Assembly: GCA_035319125.1 (NCBI GenBank)
Contig: DATHDG010000012.1
Span: 62,001-126,000 of the forward strand
Reading direction: 5' to 3'
DNA from: Fen-1308 sp035319125
GTDB lineage: Bacteria > Nitrospirota > Thermodesulfovibrionia > Thermodesulfovibrionales > Dissulfurispiraceae
DNA length: 64,000 nucleotides
Shown one piece after another: positions 32,906 to 42,370 of this stretch. Positions within the stretch are counted from its first letter, which is position 1. The number at the start of each line of letters is the position of its first letter. The position numbers were made by a program, and so were the translations under genes. Under the pieces are notes generated by a model. The model did not search any database. It was not told where the DNA came from and saw only the letters and a program-made list of their open reading frames with translations.

Positions 32906-33910
32906 CTAGCTCCTCTTTACTAAGTAGAGTGCAAGATCTCTTACGCGCGAGCTATAGCCAGACTCATTGTCATACCAGGAAATGATCTTGACCATGCGCT
33001 TGTCGATTACGCGTGTTAGGGCTGCGTCGACAATTGACGAATATCCGGATCCGTTGAAATCAATGGACACGAGAGGCTCTTCGCAGAAAGCCAGGATGCC
33101 CTTCATCGGACCTTCGGAAGCCTTCTTGAGAGCCGAGTTGATTTCTTCAGCTGTCGCATCCTTGTTTAGCTCGGCAACAAGGTCAATTACTGAGACATTC
33201 GGAGTGGGTACCCTTATCGACATGCCATCCAGCTTGCCCTTAAGCTCAGGCAGCACAAGCCCGACCGCCTTGGCTGCACCAGTGGTGGTTGGAATCATAG
33301 AGACTGCTGCGGCGCGCGCCCTTCTGAGATCCTTGTGCGGGAGATCCAATATCCTCTGATCATTGGTATAGGAATGCACAGTTGTCATAAGACCACGTAC
33401 GATGCCAAATTCATTGTTAAGTACCTTTGCGACTGGCGAAAGGCAATTAGTAGTGCAAGATGCGTTTGAGATAATCTTATGCGCTGCCGGATCGAGTTTC
33501 TCTTCATTAACACCCATGCATACGGTTATATCAGGATCCTTAGCAGGGGCTGAAATTATCACCCATTTTGCGCCGGCGTCGATATGCTTAGAGGCACCGG
33601 CCCTATCAGTAAATCTGCCGGTAGATTCGATCACAACATCAACCTTCAGGTCTTTCCAGGGTAATTTTTCCGGGGCTGTTTCAGCCAGTACCTTAACGGG
33701 TTTTCCATCAACAACGAGTGCTCCGTCAACCGCTTTCACATCTGCATCAAACGGACAGTGAACGGAGTCGTACTTCAGAAGATGGGCAAGTGTAGCAGCA
33801 TCTGTCAGATCATTGATGGCTACAATATCCAGGTCACTAAATCCCTTGCATTTTCTGAAAAAAACCCTGCCTATCCTTCCAAAACCGTTGATCGCTACTC
33901 TTACGGGCAT
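32906..33910 (-). CDS. gap: Glyceraldehyde-3-phosphate dehydrogenase
   Basis: This 334-residue NAD-type enzyme has INGFGRIGR (about 7-15), the catalytic Cys in SNASCTTNCL (about 150) and the partner His in the HSYTNDQ segment (about 177). It precedes pgk, a common bacterial pair. SD AAGGAGG before ATG 33910. Confidence 0.97.
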   Translation of the reverse strand: MPVRVAINGFGRIGRVFFRKCKGFSDLDIVAINDLTDAATLAHLLKYDSVHCPFDADVKAVDGALVVDGKPVKVLAETAPEKLPWKDLKVDVVIESTGRFTDRAGASKHIDAGAKWVIISAPAKDPDITVCMGVNEEKLDPAAHKIISNASCTTNCLSPVAKVLNNEFGIVRGLMTTVHSYTNDQRILDLPHKDLRRARAAAVSMIPTTTGAAKAVGLVLPELKGKLDGMSIRVPTPNVSVIDLVAELNKDATAEEINSALKKASEGPMKGILAFCEEPLVSIDFNGSGYSSIVDAALTRVIDKRMVKIISWYDNESGYSSRVRDLALYLVKRS

Positions 33911-33929
33911 AATATCCTCCTTGCGATAG

Positions 33930-35174
33930 TTAGAATTTATTAATGACCATCCCCGTCAGAAGCTTGGGATAAAAATAGGTTGATTTCGGAGGCATGCGAA
34001 GATTAGCCGCAGCTACGCGTTCAATATCGTCTACCCCAGTCGGGTTGAGAAGGAACACAGCATCGAAGTCTCCAGCCTCTACCCGCTTCATTGCCTCGTC
34101 AATATCCATTTCATAAGCCACGTCAGTGATTCCAAAGTCCCTCTTCAATATCAGCTCATGCAAAAGAACAACGTCCAGCGTATTGATGGCAGAATGCAAA
34201 TCTTTCAGCTTGCCACCTCGATATCTCAGGAGATACCATTTGCCGTCGCTCTTAAGATACAGCCCTAATGTATGCTTGCCCGCACTTGAGACAGATTTAC
34301 TGATGTCGGTGCCAGCCGGAAGTTGAGAAATATCGAAATCTTCTTTCAGTTTTTCAAACGCCTCGGATTTATCCGCAATCCCCTTTACCATTCTGTGAGT
34401 TGGCAGTATGGTTATCCCCTCCTCAGACATATTTGCCAGAAACATTAACACGTAATCCCACGGCCTCGGCTTATCATCGATGCGACCGGTTTTCATATCC
34501 ATCTCTTTTTTGAATTCGAGCGCAACTTCATAGCGATGATGTCCATCGGCTATATACAAGGCCGTATTGGACAATTCCTTAGAGATCAATTCTGTTTCGG
34601 CAGGTTCTAATATCCTAAAGAGTTTGTGAACAGCGCCATCGGAATCTTCCGCCACTATATAAGGGCTATCGTTAATTGCGTCAAGTATTTTTGTGGTAAT
34701 GCGATTACGACTGTTGTACATAGTGTATATTGGGCTTGTATTAGCCATGCAATGGCGCATAAGGTCCAGGCGGTCGGCCTTTGGTTTTGAGCGGGTCATT
34801 TCGTGTGGATAAATCCCGTCGCCCAATTCTTCTATTTTGACTAGTCCGAAAATACCTTTCAGGGTCTTTTTCTGCCCTAGAACAGCATAATCAACCGTAT
34901 AAGCATAGAAGGCAGGCTTATCATCTTGCATCAAGATGCCCTCACGCAGCCACTCATCAAGGAGAACTCGCGCACGGCTGTATTTATTGCTGGAGGCATC
35001 ATCATCATTTCTGTTTTTGCCGAAATCAATGCGGACAATATTGTAAGGGCTTTTGCCGTAGAGCGTCTCTCTGCACTCAGGTGATATTACATCGTAAGGC
35101 GGCGCGATTACTTCACTTCCTGAAACTTTGCTACAGTTGTAAACGACTCCGTTGAATGGGATGACTTTAGGCAT
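33930..35174 (-). CDS. DUF1015-family protein
   Basis: This 414-residue protein matches DUF1015: IAPPYDVISPECRETLYGKSPYNIVRI (about 20-45), a Lys/Arg-rich GIYPHEMTRSKPKADRLDLM (about 120), and ADGHHRYEVALEFKKEM (about 215), where two His and Asp may bind metal. Biochemical role unknown; found near central metabolism or serine-pathway genes. Head of a tight DUF1015-gap-pgk group (19 and 3 bases apart). Confidence 0.85.
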   Translation of the reverse strand: MPKVIPFNGVVYNCSKVSGSEVIAPPYDVISPECRETLYGKSPYNIVRIDFGKNRNDDDASSNKYSRARVLLDEWLREGILMQDDKPAFYAYTVDYAVLGQKKTLKGIFGLVKIEELGDGIYPHEMTRSKPKADRLDLMRHCMANTSPIYTMYNSRNRITTKILDAINDSPYIVAEDSDGAVHKLFRILEPAETELISKELSNTALYIADGHHRYEVALEFKKEMDMKTGRIDDKPRPWDYVLMFLANMSEEGITILPTHRMVKGIADKSEAFEKLKEDFDISQLPAGTDISKSVSSAGKHTLGLYLKSDGKWYLLRYRGGKLKDLHSAINTLDVVLLHELILKRDFGITDVAYEMDIDEAMKRVEAGDFDAVFLLNPTGVDDIERVAAANLRMPPKSTYFYPKLLTGMVINKF

Positions 35175-35361
35175 TAAATGGAAATTTCCTTAGCTGTTAG
35201 TAGTTTATTTGCGCAGATCCTTCTGCAGAAAGTTCTTTATATTATCACGAAATAGACCAGATTTCAAAGGTTTTTAAGACTGAAAGGGCGATTTCTTACG
35301 CAGGCCCTACCGTCTGCGGATAAGGTTATCCACTCAGTTAGCGATTATCAAACAGAATTAC

Positions 35362-36312
35362 TTGGACAAGCATCATCAGGTTCTGGTGGCGCTATCCCCC
35401 CTATTTATTGATCAAATTGGCCGAGCATTTATGAGTGCTGGCTATAAACTGTTAAAATACGGTATGACCACGGATGAGTCTCAAGTGATTTTTCTAATGC
35501 AAGAGGTCAGCCGGTTGCGGGAAAGGTTAAACACTTTGACACCTTCCCTATCAATCATGCTGCGCAGGCGAGGGTTCAGCATATACAAAAAAGAGCCGCA
35601 GACTGACCTGATTTTACCTGATCAGCATTATGTTGACAGCTACTACGGGAGACTGAAAAAATATTCGTTTCGGTTATTTCTGCGCGAAGTGATAAAACAT
35701 CAGCCCTTATTTGATCTAGCTCAGGTGGCGCGTTTTGCAACAAATGAAGTAACCGTTGAATATCTGCATTTTTTGGAAAGTATTGGTCTAATTGCGTCAG
35801 ATGCCGATAAATATCGGCTCTTAAAGGGTCCGATCAAGAGCTTCGGACCGACTCTGGAATGGTTCGTTGCAGAGATATTCCGTCGCGAATTTTCTGCTGA
35901 GGCGATATGGGGCGCAAAAATGAAGCACCGAAACGTCGGCGGTGACTATGATCTATTATCCAGGATCGAAGGGGCTATTATCTATATGGAAATCAAATCT
36001 TCGCCTCCTCGGCAGATTTATCCGAACGAAATCAGCGCATTTTTAAGCAGAGTTCTGGACCTGTCGCCTGAAGTGGCAGTTTTTTTCATGGATACCGAGC
36101 TCAGAATGAAAGATAAAATAGTGCTGATGTTCGAAGAAGAGCTGAAAAGCCGCTTTGCAAGTCCGCCTGGTGTAAGGCGAATGGAAAGAGAGCTCTTCGA
36201 AGTTTCGGGGGAAGGAGTAGACGGTAATAAAATATTTATAATCAATGCAAAAGACAGCGTGGCTGCAAACATCGAAAAGGTGCTGATAAGATATTTGAGG
36301 GGAGGGCATTGA
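35362..36312 (+). CDS. Putative PD-(D/E)XK nuclease-fold protein
   Basis: The frame gives 316 residues from TTG 35362; the true start is uncertain as no SD or in-frame ATG is near, and an ATG at 35431 is the next candidate. The C-terminal part (about 190-250) has GGDYDLLSRIEGAIIYMEIK, i.e. D-x(n)-E-x-K with the spacing of PD-(D/E)XK nucleases, followed by SSPPRQI. The N-terminal half has a winged-helix-like region (about 115-150, DLAQVARFATNEVTVEYLHF). The nuclease role is inferred. Its stop overlaps the next start (TGATG). Confidence 0.6.
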   Translation: MDKHHQVLVALSPLFIDQIGRAFMSAGYKLLKYGMTTDESQVIFLMQEVSRLRERLNTLTPSLSIMLRRRGFSIYKKEPQTDLILPDQHYVDSYYGRLKKYSFRLFLREVIKHQPLFDLAQVARFATNEVTVEYLHFLESIGLIASDADKYRLLKGPIKSFGPTLEWFVAEIFRREFSAEAIWGAKMKHRNVGGDYDLLSRIEGAIIYMEIKSSPPRQIYPNEISAFLSRVLDLSPEVAVFFMDTELRMKDKIVLMFEEELKSRFASPPGVRRMERELFEVSGEGVDGNKIFIINAKDSVAANIEKVLIRYLRGGH

Positions 36313-36473
36313 TGAAGGAAAAGGAGTTATGTATTATCTGCGCATGGCGCGCCACATGCCAGAAACAGTTTTCAATGAAGGCAGGCCAGAAGTGTCCGGA
36401 TTATTGCAAAGACCTGACTATCAGGGATTCGGCAAGTCCAGAGGGAGATGGTTCCGATCAGGATACGAAATAG
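36312..36473 (+). CDS. 53-residue Cys-rich protein coupled to the nuclease-like gene
   Basis: MKEKELCIICAWRATCQKQF begins a 53-residue protein; KCPDYCKDLTIRD follows. Cys 7, 10, 16, 29 and 33 form CxxC...C...C...C, typical for a small zinc or Fe-S binding unit. I recall similar tiny ORFs (CxxCAWRxTCxKxF, then CPDFxKDL) in anaerobic bacteria, function unknown. TGATG overlap with the upstream gene supports translation. Confidence 0.65.
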   Translation: MKEKELCIICAWRATCQKQFSMKAGQKCPDYCKDLTIRDSASPEGDGSDQDTK

Positions 36474-36482
36474 CCGCAAAGA

Positions 36483-36788
36483 TTACTTAATATCTGCAGC
36501 GGCGATCGCATCCTCTTTGACAAAGGAAAGGCCTGCTTTTCCATCTTTAACCCAAACTACCTTAGCGGTGCATGACGGAGAATGAAGTCTGATGATCCAG
36601 CCAACATATATTGGGGCACTTGTCTTGATCTGCATGCCCTTTTCGCTTATATCCGAAATCGTGCATCCGAAAGTGAGCCCGTTTTCTATAGTAAAGAGAG
36701 TGGTTCCATCATAAGACATGCGAGCCTGGCGGTAACTGGGCGAGTCTTCGCTGCGCCCAAGTATCTTCTGGAAGAACTCTTTGAACAT
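36483..36788 (-). CDS. Short PilZ-domain protein
   Basis: This 101-residue protein has one PilZ barrel: the second motif DISEKGMQIKT is clear (D-x-S-x-x-G). The first motif, normally RxxxR, is only YRQAR near residue 20, so c-di-GMP binding may be weak or absent. No other domain. Confidence 0.7.
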   Translation of the reverse strand: MFKEFFQKILGRSEDSPSYRQARMSYDGTTLFTIENGLTFGCTISDISEKGMQIKTSAPIYVGWIIRLHSPSCTAKVVWVKDGKAGLSFVKEDAIAAADIK

Positions 36789-36826
36789 ATCTAATTATCG
36801 ACCAGGCGGACATTATCTTGAGCAAT

Positions 36827-38590
36827 CTACTTGTCTGTAGTTTTTCTATTTGTGACCTCAGAAGGTTGTCTTTTACCGAAGGGTTTGAGTATTTTCAGTA
36901 ACTGATTGACTTGCCGGGTATTTGCAACATCATTTTTTTCAAGCCAGCTGCGGCGTGCGATCGAAACCCCATATGACATAAAATTGAATTGAGAGCTGAC
37001 GTGGGTATCTGTACAAATAACTATCGGGATGCCCATATCTCTAGCTTTTTTTGCATAAATGTCATTCAGATCGAGCCTTAACGGATAGGCATTTATCTCC
37101 AGGGCGGTGCCGGTTTCTTGAGCAACTTTTAAAATTTTTTCCATATCGATTTCATAAGCTTCACGTTCGCCAATGAGCCTTCCAGTTGGATGGCCTATGA
37201 TGCTCACGTACGGATTCTGCATCGCCGCCACCATTCGACTTGTAAGCTGCTCTTTTGTCTGCTTAAATCCCGAATGTATTGAGGCCACAACAATATCCAG
37301 TTCATGAAGTATATTATCTGGAAAATCCAGGCTGCCGTCGCTCCTAATGTCTACTTCAGTCCCTTTCAATATCCTGAATTTTTTTAGCTTTTTATTCAGG
37401 GAGTCTACTTCCTTTACTTGTTCAAGCAGTCTGTCGACTGTCAGTCCGTGCGCAACACCAAGCCCTTGCGAATGATCAGTCAGAGCAAAGTATGAATAGT
37501 CACATTCCATTGCAGCGTCCACAAGCTGCCTGAATGTATGGCTCCCGTCGCTCCATTTTGAGTGAACGTGCAAGTCACCTTTGATATCTCCGGCAACAAT
37601 CAGTTCAGGCAGTCTATGGGCTATTGCTGCCTCTATTTCACCGCGGTCTTCCCGTAGCTCAGGCGGTACGAATTGCATCCCTAGGATTTCGTACACATCC
37701 TTCTCATCCTCACCGCCAAGTTTCATGTTGTCACGGACCCTAAATACACCATATTCGTTTATTGTCAGGCCTTTCTTTACTGCCATCTCACGCAGCCTGA
37801 TATTGTGTTCTTTGCCGCCGGTAAAATATCCGAGCGCAGCACCGTATGAATCTTTTTCAACGACCCTTAGGTCAACTTGCAAACCTTCGCTGATTACGAC
37901 ACTCGATTTGGTGGAACCGTGCATCAGTATGTTTTTCACCTGTGGCAAGTGAACAAAAACATGCATAACCTCTTCAGGATTGTCCGATGTAGCAAGAATA
38001 TCTATATCCTTAATCGTATCCTTCCATCTTCTTATGCTGCCGGCAATATCTAAACGGGCTATGGGTGCTTTTGTCTTAAGCTGATCGACAATATTCAGTG
38101 CCAGGGGAAGGACTTTGCCCAGCGGCTGGCGCTCCCGGCCACGCCTGAGCATCCCGATACCTCTAAGGATGTTCTCTTCAGTCTTGGCCTTGATTCCCGG
38201 TAAGCCGGCGAGTTTATGCTCCTCTGCCAGTCTGGCTAGTTCGTCGAGGCTGTCAATGCGCAGCTTTTCGTACAGCAGCATGGCGGTTTTGGGTCCTAGT
38301 CCCGGTACAGTCTCAAGTGTCAAAACAATAGGGGGTATTTCTTGTTTTAGCTCTTCATATACTGCAATTTTGCCTGTCTTTATGTATTCAGCTACCTTGG
38401 CTGCCAGATCTTTTCCGACTCCGGGAATTTTCACCAGTTCATCATCTGGCATGTCATCGATATTTTTGGCCAGTCCTTCAATATTGAGGGCAGCCCTTCT
38501 GTACGCTCTGATGCGGAAGGGGTTATCGCTCTTGATTTCGAGGATGTCTGCTATCTCGTTAAAGATCTTTGAAATCTCCTGGTTTTTCAT
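36827..38590 (-). CDS. polX: PolX-type DNA polymerase/PHP exonuclease
   Basis: This protein of about 587 residues has an N-terminal Pol-beta-like 8-kDa domain (about 1-75), HhH motifs (about 50-65, 92-115: PGVGKDLAAKVAEY, VPGLGPKTAMLLYE), a nucleotidyltransferase domain with GSIRRWKDTIKDIDIL (about 185-200) and a C-terminal PHP domain (DLHVHSKWSDG, DHSQGLG, THVS). It fills gaps and trims 3' ends in base-excision repair. ATG 38590 (SD AGGGGG) was preferred to the longer frame. Confidence 0.94.
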   Translation of the reverse strand: MKNQEISKIFNEIADILEIKSDNPFRIRAYRRAALNIEGLAKNIDDMPDDELVKIPGVGKDLAAKVAEYIKTGKIAVYEELKQEIPPIVLTLETVPGLGPKTAMLLYEKLRIDSLDELARLAEEHKLAGLPGIKAKTEENILRGIGMLRRGRERQPLGKVLPLALNIVDQLKTKAPIARLDIAGSIRRWKDTIKDIDILATSDNPEEVMHVFVHLPQVKNILMHGSTKSSVVISEGLQVDLRVVEKDSYGAALGYFTGGKEHNIRLREMAVKKGLTINEYGVFRVRDNMKLGGEDEKDVYEILGMQFVPPELREDRGEIEAAIAHRLPELIVAGDIKGDLHVHSKWSDGSHTFRQLVDAAMECDYSYFALTDHSQGLGVAHGLTVDRLLEQVKEVDSLNKKLKKFRILKGTEVDIRSDGSLDFPDNILHELDIVVASIHSGFKQTKEQLTSRMVAAMQNPYVSIIGHPTGRLIGEREAYEIDMEKILKVAQETGTALEINAYPLRLDLNDIYAKKARDMGIPIVICTDTHVSSQFNFMSYGVSIARRSWLEKNDVANTRQVNQLLKILKPFGKRQPSEVTNRKTTDK

Positions 38591-38747
38591 GAAGCCCCCT
38601 GTTATGACCACGATGCTTGCGGCTATAGAAAATTATGCAGTATTACCTGTCGAGATACAAATCACTTGATATTTTCCATCTTGACTGAGCGCAGGATCAG
38701 AGGTACAATTTGGAAGTTTCTGTTATAAATATGCATTTGGAGGCATT

Positions 38748-39623
38748 ATGGAATCGGACGAAAAAAAGACACTTGCTGATCTCGACTTGGTTAACAAGAT
38801 CAAGGGTGGACTTGCAAAAGGCGCCAAGGGAGTAAAGTTGCTCGGATTCGTAATCGTCGCCTTTATTATTTTTTTGATAATGAATCCGTTTGTGATCATA
38901 GGCGCCGGTGAAAGAGGCGTGATCCTTGATTTCGGCGCAGTACAGCCGCAAGTGCTTGGTGAGGGACTCCACCTGAGAGTGCCTATAATGCAGAAGGTTG
39001 TGAAGATTGATGTGCGAGTTAACAAGTCGCAGACTGACGCAGAATCGGTTTCAAAAGATTTGCAGGACACCCGATCGACTATTGCTGTTAACTATCATGT
39101 ACTGCCTGAAAAGGCGAACTGGGTATATCAGAACCTCGGCAGCCAATATAAAGACCGAATTATTGACCCGGCAGTGCAAGAGGTTGTAAAAGCTATTACT
39201 GCAAGGTTTACCGCGGTCGAGCTTATCACACAGAGAGAGCGCGTGCGCTCTGAAATCAAGGATCTGTTGAAACAGCGCCTGGTAACCTATAACATTGTAG
39301 TGGACGATTTTTCAATTGTGAACTTTGCATTTTCACAGCAGTTTACGCAGGCTATTGAGTCTAAGCAGACCGCTGAACAGCTTGCTCTAAAAGCCCAAAG
39401 AGACCTTGAAAGAATCAAGATTGAGGCAGAGCAGAAAATAGCCTCAGCAAAAGCTGAAGCTGAAGCTTTGAGATTGCAAAAAGAAAACGTGACCCCTCAA
39501 CTTGTCAAGCTGCGGCAGATAGAGGCTTCGATCCGTGCTATCGATAAATGGGACGGTCATATGCCGAAAGTCACCTCCGGAGCCGTTCCATTTATAGACC
39601 CGAAGAGTTTCGAAAAAGAGTAG
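38748..39623 (+). CDS. Prohibitin/SPFH-family membrane protein
   Basis: This 291-residue protein has one membrane helix (about 30-50, LGFVIVAFIIFLIMNPFVII) and an SPFH domain (about 50-220): GAGERGVILDFGAVQPQVLGEG, LHLRVPIMQKVVKIDVR. A long coiled coil (about 205-255, rich in Ala/Glu/Lys) follows. Prohibitin-like proteins form rings around FtsH/AAA proteases in the membrane. SD TGGAGGCATT before ATG 38748. Alone in its unit. Confidence 0.88.
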   Translation: MESDEKKTLADLDLVNKIKGGLAKGAKGVKLLGFVIVAFIIFLIMNPFVIIGAGERGVILDFGAVQPQVLGEGLHLRVPIMQKVVKIDVRVNKSQTDAESVSKDLQDTRSTIAVNYHVLPEKANWVYQNLGSQYKDRIIDPAVQEVVKAITARFTAVELITQRERVRSEIKDLLKQRLVTYNIVVDDFSIVNFAFSQQFTQAIESKQTAEQLALKAQRDLERIKIEAEQKIASAKAEAEALRLQKENVTPQLVKLRQIEASIRAIDKWDGHMPKVTSGAVPFIDPKSFEKE

Positions 39624-39744
39624 CCGGGATTATTGAAAAATGATTATGTAAAATAAAAAGTAACTCTGTGCAAAAGCTGTGAATTTAGATGAATAATAAT
39701 ATTGGCTGCGTGAGTCCGCATCCGATTGCTCTGGGGAGTTTCTA

Positions 39745-40269
39745 ATTAATACTACCGGCTTTGTTGAGCGTACACTGACAGATCAAATAGTTGCAGCACT
39801 TCGCCTGCGCGATTTGCATGGTCAGATGCTTTTAGAAGACAGAGACGTTAACGATCTGTTACACAGTCTGGACCTTTGTATTGAGGCGACTCAGAGGGCA
39901 ATGGTCGACTCTGGAATGGCCAGGGAGTGTGCAGATTGCGCAATCAGTGAAGCCGGAACGTGTTGCAGCTTTCGCACCGGATACAAGAGCGATAGTGTTA
40001 TTTTGCTTATTAATCTATTATTGGGCAGAGATCTTCCTACAACATCGTTTGATGCGCGCCTGTGCTATTTTCTGACTGAGATTGGATGTGTACTCAGGGC
40101 ACGGCATGTAATATGCACAAATTTTATTTGCCAAAGGCTGAGGGATACGATTCCGCACGAAACTCTTTGCAGCGTGCAGGAGATTGCAGGTAATGAAATT
40201 GATACCATGTTTGCTCTTGAGGAAGCAATAAAGAAAAAGTTGGTTTTCAACGCCAAATTAGTTCCTTAA
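39745..40269 (+). CDS. Hypothetical Cys-rich protein
   Basis: The frame is open from 39745 (ATT, 6 bases after GGGGAG) to 40269, about 174 residues; a TTG at 39814 would give 151 residues. The upstream part (VERTLTDQIVAALRLRD) reads like protein, so the longer form is preferred. The protein has nine to ten cysteines, including ECADCAIS and GTCCSFR (about residues 60-77) that could bind a metal or Fe-S cluster. Family not recognised; the CxxC-x(n)-CC block is reminiscent of YkgJ-type zinc/iron-chelating proteins. The start codon is unusual and open to doubt. Confidence 0.55.
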   Translation: MNTTGFVERTLTDQIVAALRLRDLHGQMLLEDRDVNDLLHSLDLCIEATQRAMVDSGMARECADCAISEAGTCCSFRTGYKSDSVILLINLLLGRDLPTTSFDARLCYFLTEIGCVLRARHVICTNFICQRLRDTIPHETLCSVQEIAGNEIDTMFALEEAIKKKLVFNAKLVP

Positions 40270-40443
40270 TCATAACTATTAGAATTCTTCGAATATCCTT
40301 TCTATTTTTTTCAGTTCAACATTAGCCGCCCTATTGCTGAAAATCGAATGAAGATATCTTCATAAATATTTCATTTAAATTTAACAAACCGACTTTATTC
40401 TAATGCATATTTTCTTTATGCAAGAGAGGACATTACTTAATAT

Positions 40444-41751
40444 ATGTACCGGATGATTAATGTTTCACTGTTCTGTGACGGACTTCGTACAATATTTTTT
40501 TTAATCGGCATACTATCAATATTTGGGTGCGCTACTTTTTCTAAGAAAACGATTGATAGCAGGCAATACCATCCTTCCAAAGAGTTTTCAGTCTCGCGAG
40601 GTGAGGATGTGATTGGGCAGTTAGCATACATTACTCTTGAAAAGGGAGATACTTTGCCTGATATTGCGAGGCATTTTGATCTTGGAATCAATGCAGTCAG
40701 CGCGGCTAATCCTGGGGTAGATGTTTGGGTGCCTAAGGATGGGGAGCGGATAATGTTGCCGCTGAGCTTCATCCTGCCCGATGCTCCCAGGAAGGGTATC
40801 GTCATAAATCTGGCAGCAATGAGGCTCTTTGAATTTAACGGGAATCGTGATTCGTATAGTGTATATACATATCCTGTTGGTGTTGGTACTGAGGAGAGAC
40901 CATCGCCAATGGGGCAGATGTATGTTGACCATAAGGTGCCTCGCCCAACATGGCATGTTCCTACCTCTATTGCGAAGGATCATTTGAAAAAGGGAGACCC
41001 GCTGCCCGCTGCAGTGCCTCCGGGGCCTGACAATCCTTTAGGCGAGTACGCGATGTACTTAAGCAAGCCTTCCTATTTGGTTCATGGTACAAATAAGCCG
41101 GCAAGCATAGGCCTTAGAGCCACCAACGGGTGTATAAGGCTTTATCCGGAAGACATAAAGAAAGTCTACGCTAACACGCCGATCAAGACACCAGTTAGCA
41201 TGATTAGCCAACCATATCTGATTGGCCAATCCAACGGAGTAGTTTATCTGGAAGTCCATACCCCACCGGAAGATCAAGACGCTGCGGAGTTTGATAGAAT
41301 GTTTGCAAAGTTGAAGAAATTTGAAAAAGAGTCCGGACGCGCTCTTGATTGGACTAAAGTAAAGAAGGTTTTGGCCGAAGCGCGTGGTATTCCAATTCCT
41401 ATTTTCGAGATACGTCCTGGGAGCATGAATGAGATTCCAAAACCTGTAGAGATCGAGCATCCCAATGAATTATATGGCAAGCCATCAGTGCCGCCTATGA
41501 AATCAGATGCATGGTCTATTCTGGCTGCAGATACTTCTGATGCGGTTGATGCTAGCAGGTTGGCTGCGATGATCAACCACCAGGGTCCGCCAATACCGGC
41601 GAGAGTGTTATCAAGGAATGGCGGCTATCGTGTTATAGCAGGCCCTTTCAGTGACTTAAAAGAAGCAAAAGAGGCTCTTAAGCGGCTAAAGATTGATCTG
41701 GACATTGATGGCAGACTGATCGAGCCTGTCAGAAAGAGTAGTCGAAACTGA
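40444..41751 (+). CDS. L,D-transpeptidase lipoprotein with LysM and SPOR-like domains
   Basis: This 435-residue lipoprotein (lipobox IFGC, Cys about 29) has a LysM (about 60-105, ITLEKGDTLPDIARHF), a YkuD catalytic domain (about 115-260) with HGTNKPASIGLRATNGCIRL, catalytic Cys in NGCIRL, and a C-terminal SPOR-like segment (about 385-435, GGYRVIAGPFSDLKEAK). It cross-links peptidoglycan or attaches lipoproteins to it. The Lpp-like gene lies 22 bases downstream, so Lpp attachment is a natural substrate guess. Confidence 0.92.
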   Translation: MYRMINVSLFCDGLRTIFFLIGILSIFGCATFSKKTIDSRQYHPSKEFSVSRGEDVIGQLAYITLEKGDTLPDIARHFDLGINAVSAANPGVDVWVPKDGERIMLPLSFILPDAPRKGIVINLAAMRLFEFNGNRDSYSVYTYPVGVGTEERPSPMGQMYVDHKVPRPTWHVPTSIAKDHLKKGDPLPAAVPPGPDNPLGEYAMYLSKPSYLVHGTNKPASIGLRATNGCIRLYPEDIKKVYANTPIKTPVSMISQPYLIGQSNGVVYLEVHTPPEDQDAAEFDRMFAKLKKFEKESGRALDWTKVKKVLAEARGIPIPIFEIRPGSMNEIPKPVEIEHPNELYGKPSVPPMKSDAWSILAADTSDAVDASRLAAMINHQGPPIPARVLSRNGGYRVIAGPFSDLKEAKEALKRLKIDLDIDGRLIEPVRKSSRN

Positions 41752-41773
41752 ACAGAAAGGAGGTGAATAGACG

Positions 41774-42094
41774 ATGAAGAAGACATTATTGGTAGTCTTG
41801 ATGCTTGCTTTTGCTCTTACGCTGGTTGGTTGTGCAACTAAAGGCGATCTCGAGAGCGTTCAGTCACAGCAGATGATGACTAAGGCCAAGGCTGATCAGG
41901 CAGCTCAGGATGCTCAGGCTGCTAAGGCGACCGCTGATGCGGCAACGTTGAAGGCTGAAGCTGCAGCAGCTCGCGCTGAAAACGCCGTGAAGATGGCGGA
42001 AGAAAGAGAGCGGATCGCAAACGAAAAGGCGCAGATGGCTGATGAAAAAGCTCAGAAGGCTGACGCCGCGTTCAAGGGTTCAATGAAGAAGTAA
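41774..42094 (+). CDS. Lpp-like coiled-coil lipoprotein
   Basis: This 106-residue lipoprotein (lipobox VGC, Cys 20) has an Ala-rich alpha-helical heptad region (about 30-95) and ends in GSMKK. Braun's lipoprotein is shorter (58 mature residues) and ends in YRK, but the terminal lysine is kept, as needed for L,D-transpeptidase attachment to peptidoglycan. Co-transcribed with the YkuD lipoprotein gene (SD AAAGGAGG). Confidence 0.85.
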   Translation: MKKTLLVVLMLAFALTLVGCATKGDLESVQSQQMMTKAKADQAAQDAQAAKATADAATLKAEAAAARAENAVKMAEERERIANEKAQMADEKAQKADAAFKGSMKK

Positions 42095-42138
42095 GTCAAT
42101 TTATAGGAGTTGTTAACTTTGTGTTTATTGCACCGGAA

Positions 42139-42176
42139 GGGAAGCGGCAGGACTATTTTGGTACCTGCTACTTCCC
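42139..42176 (+). terminator. Hairpin after the Lpp-like gene
   Basis: GGGAAG-C-GGCAGG pairs with CCTGCT-A-CTTCCC around a 12-nt loop, one mismatch and one wobble. No T-run follows, so it may stabilise the mRNA end instead of terminating. Confidence 0.45.
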
Positions 42177-42370
42177 TGCCCTGCAGATACTCGGTTTGTT
42201 GAAATAAGTGATTGATTCCCACTCAGGCTCAGGGCAAATCTAACTATTTTGTATCCGGCAATGAAGAAAATGGGCAAATTTGGATTATAATAAAACTATA
42301 TATTTATGTGTCAGTTTGGTCGGCGATTCTATCAAGGCCATAATTATTGCAACTGAAGCGAAATTATTAT

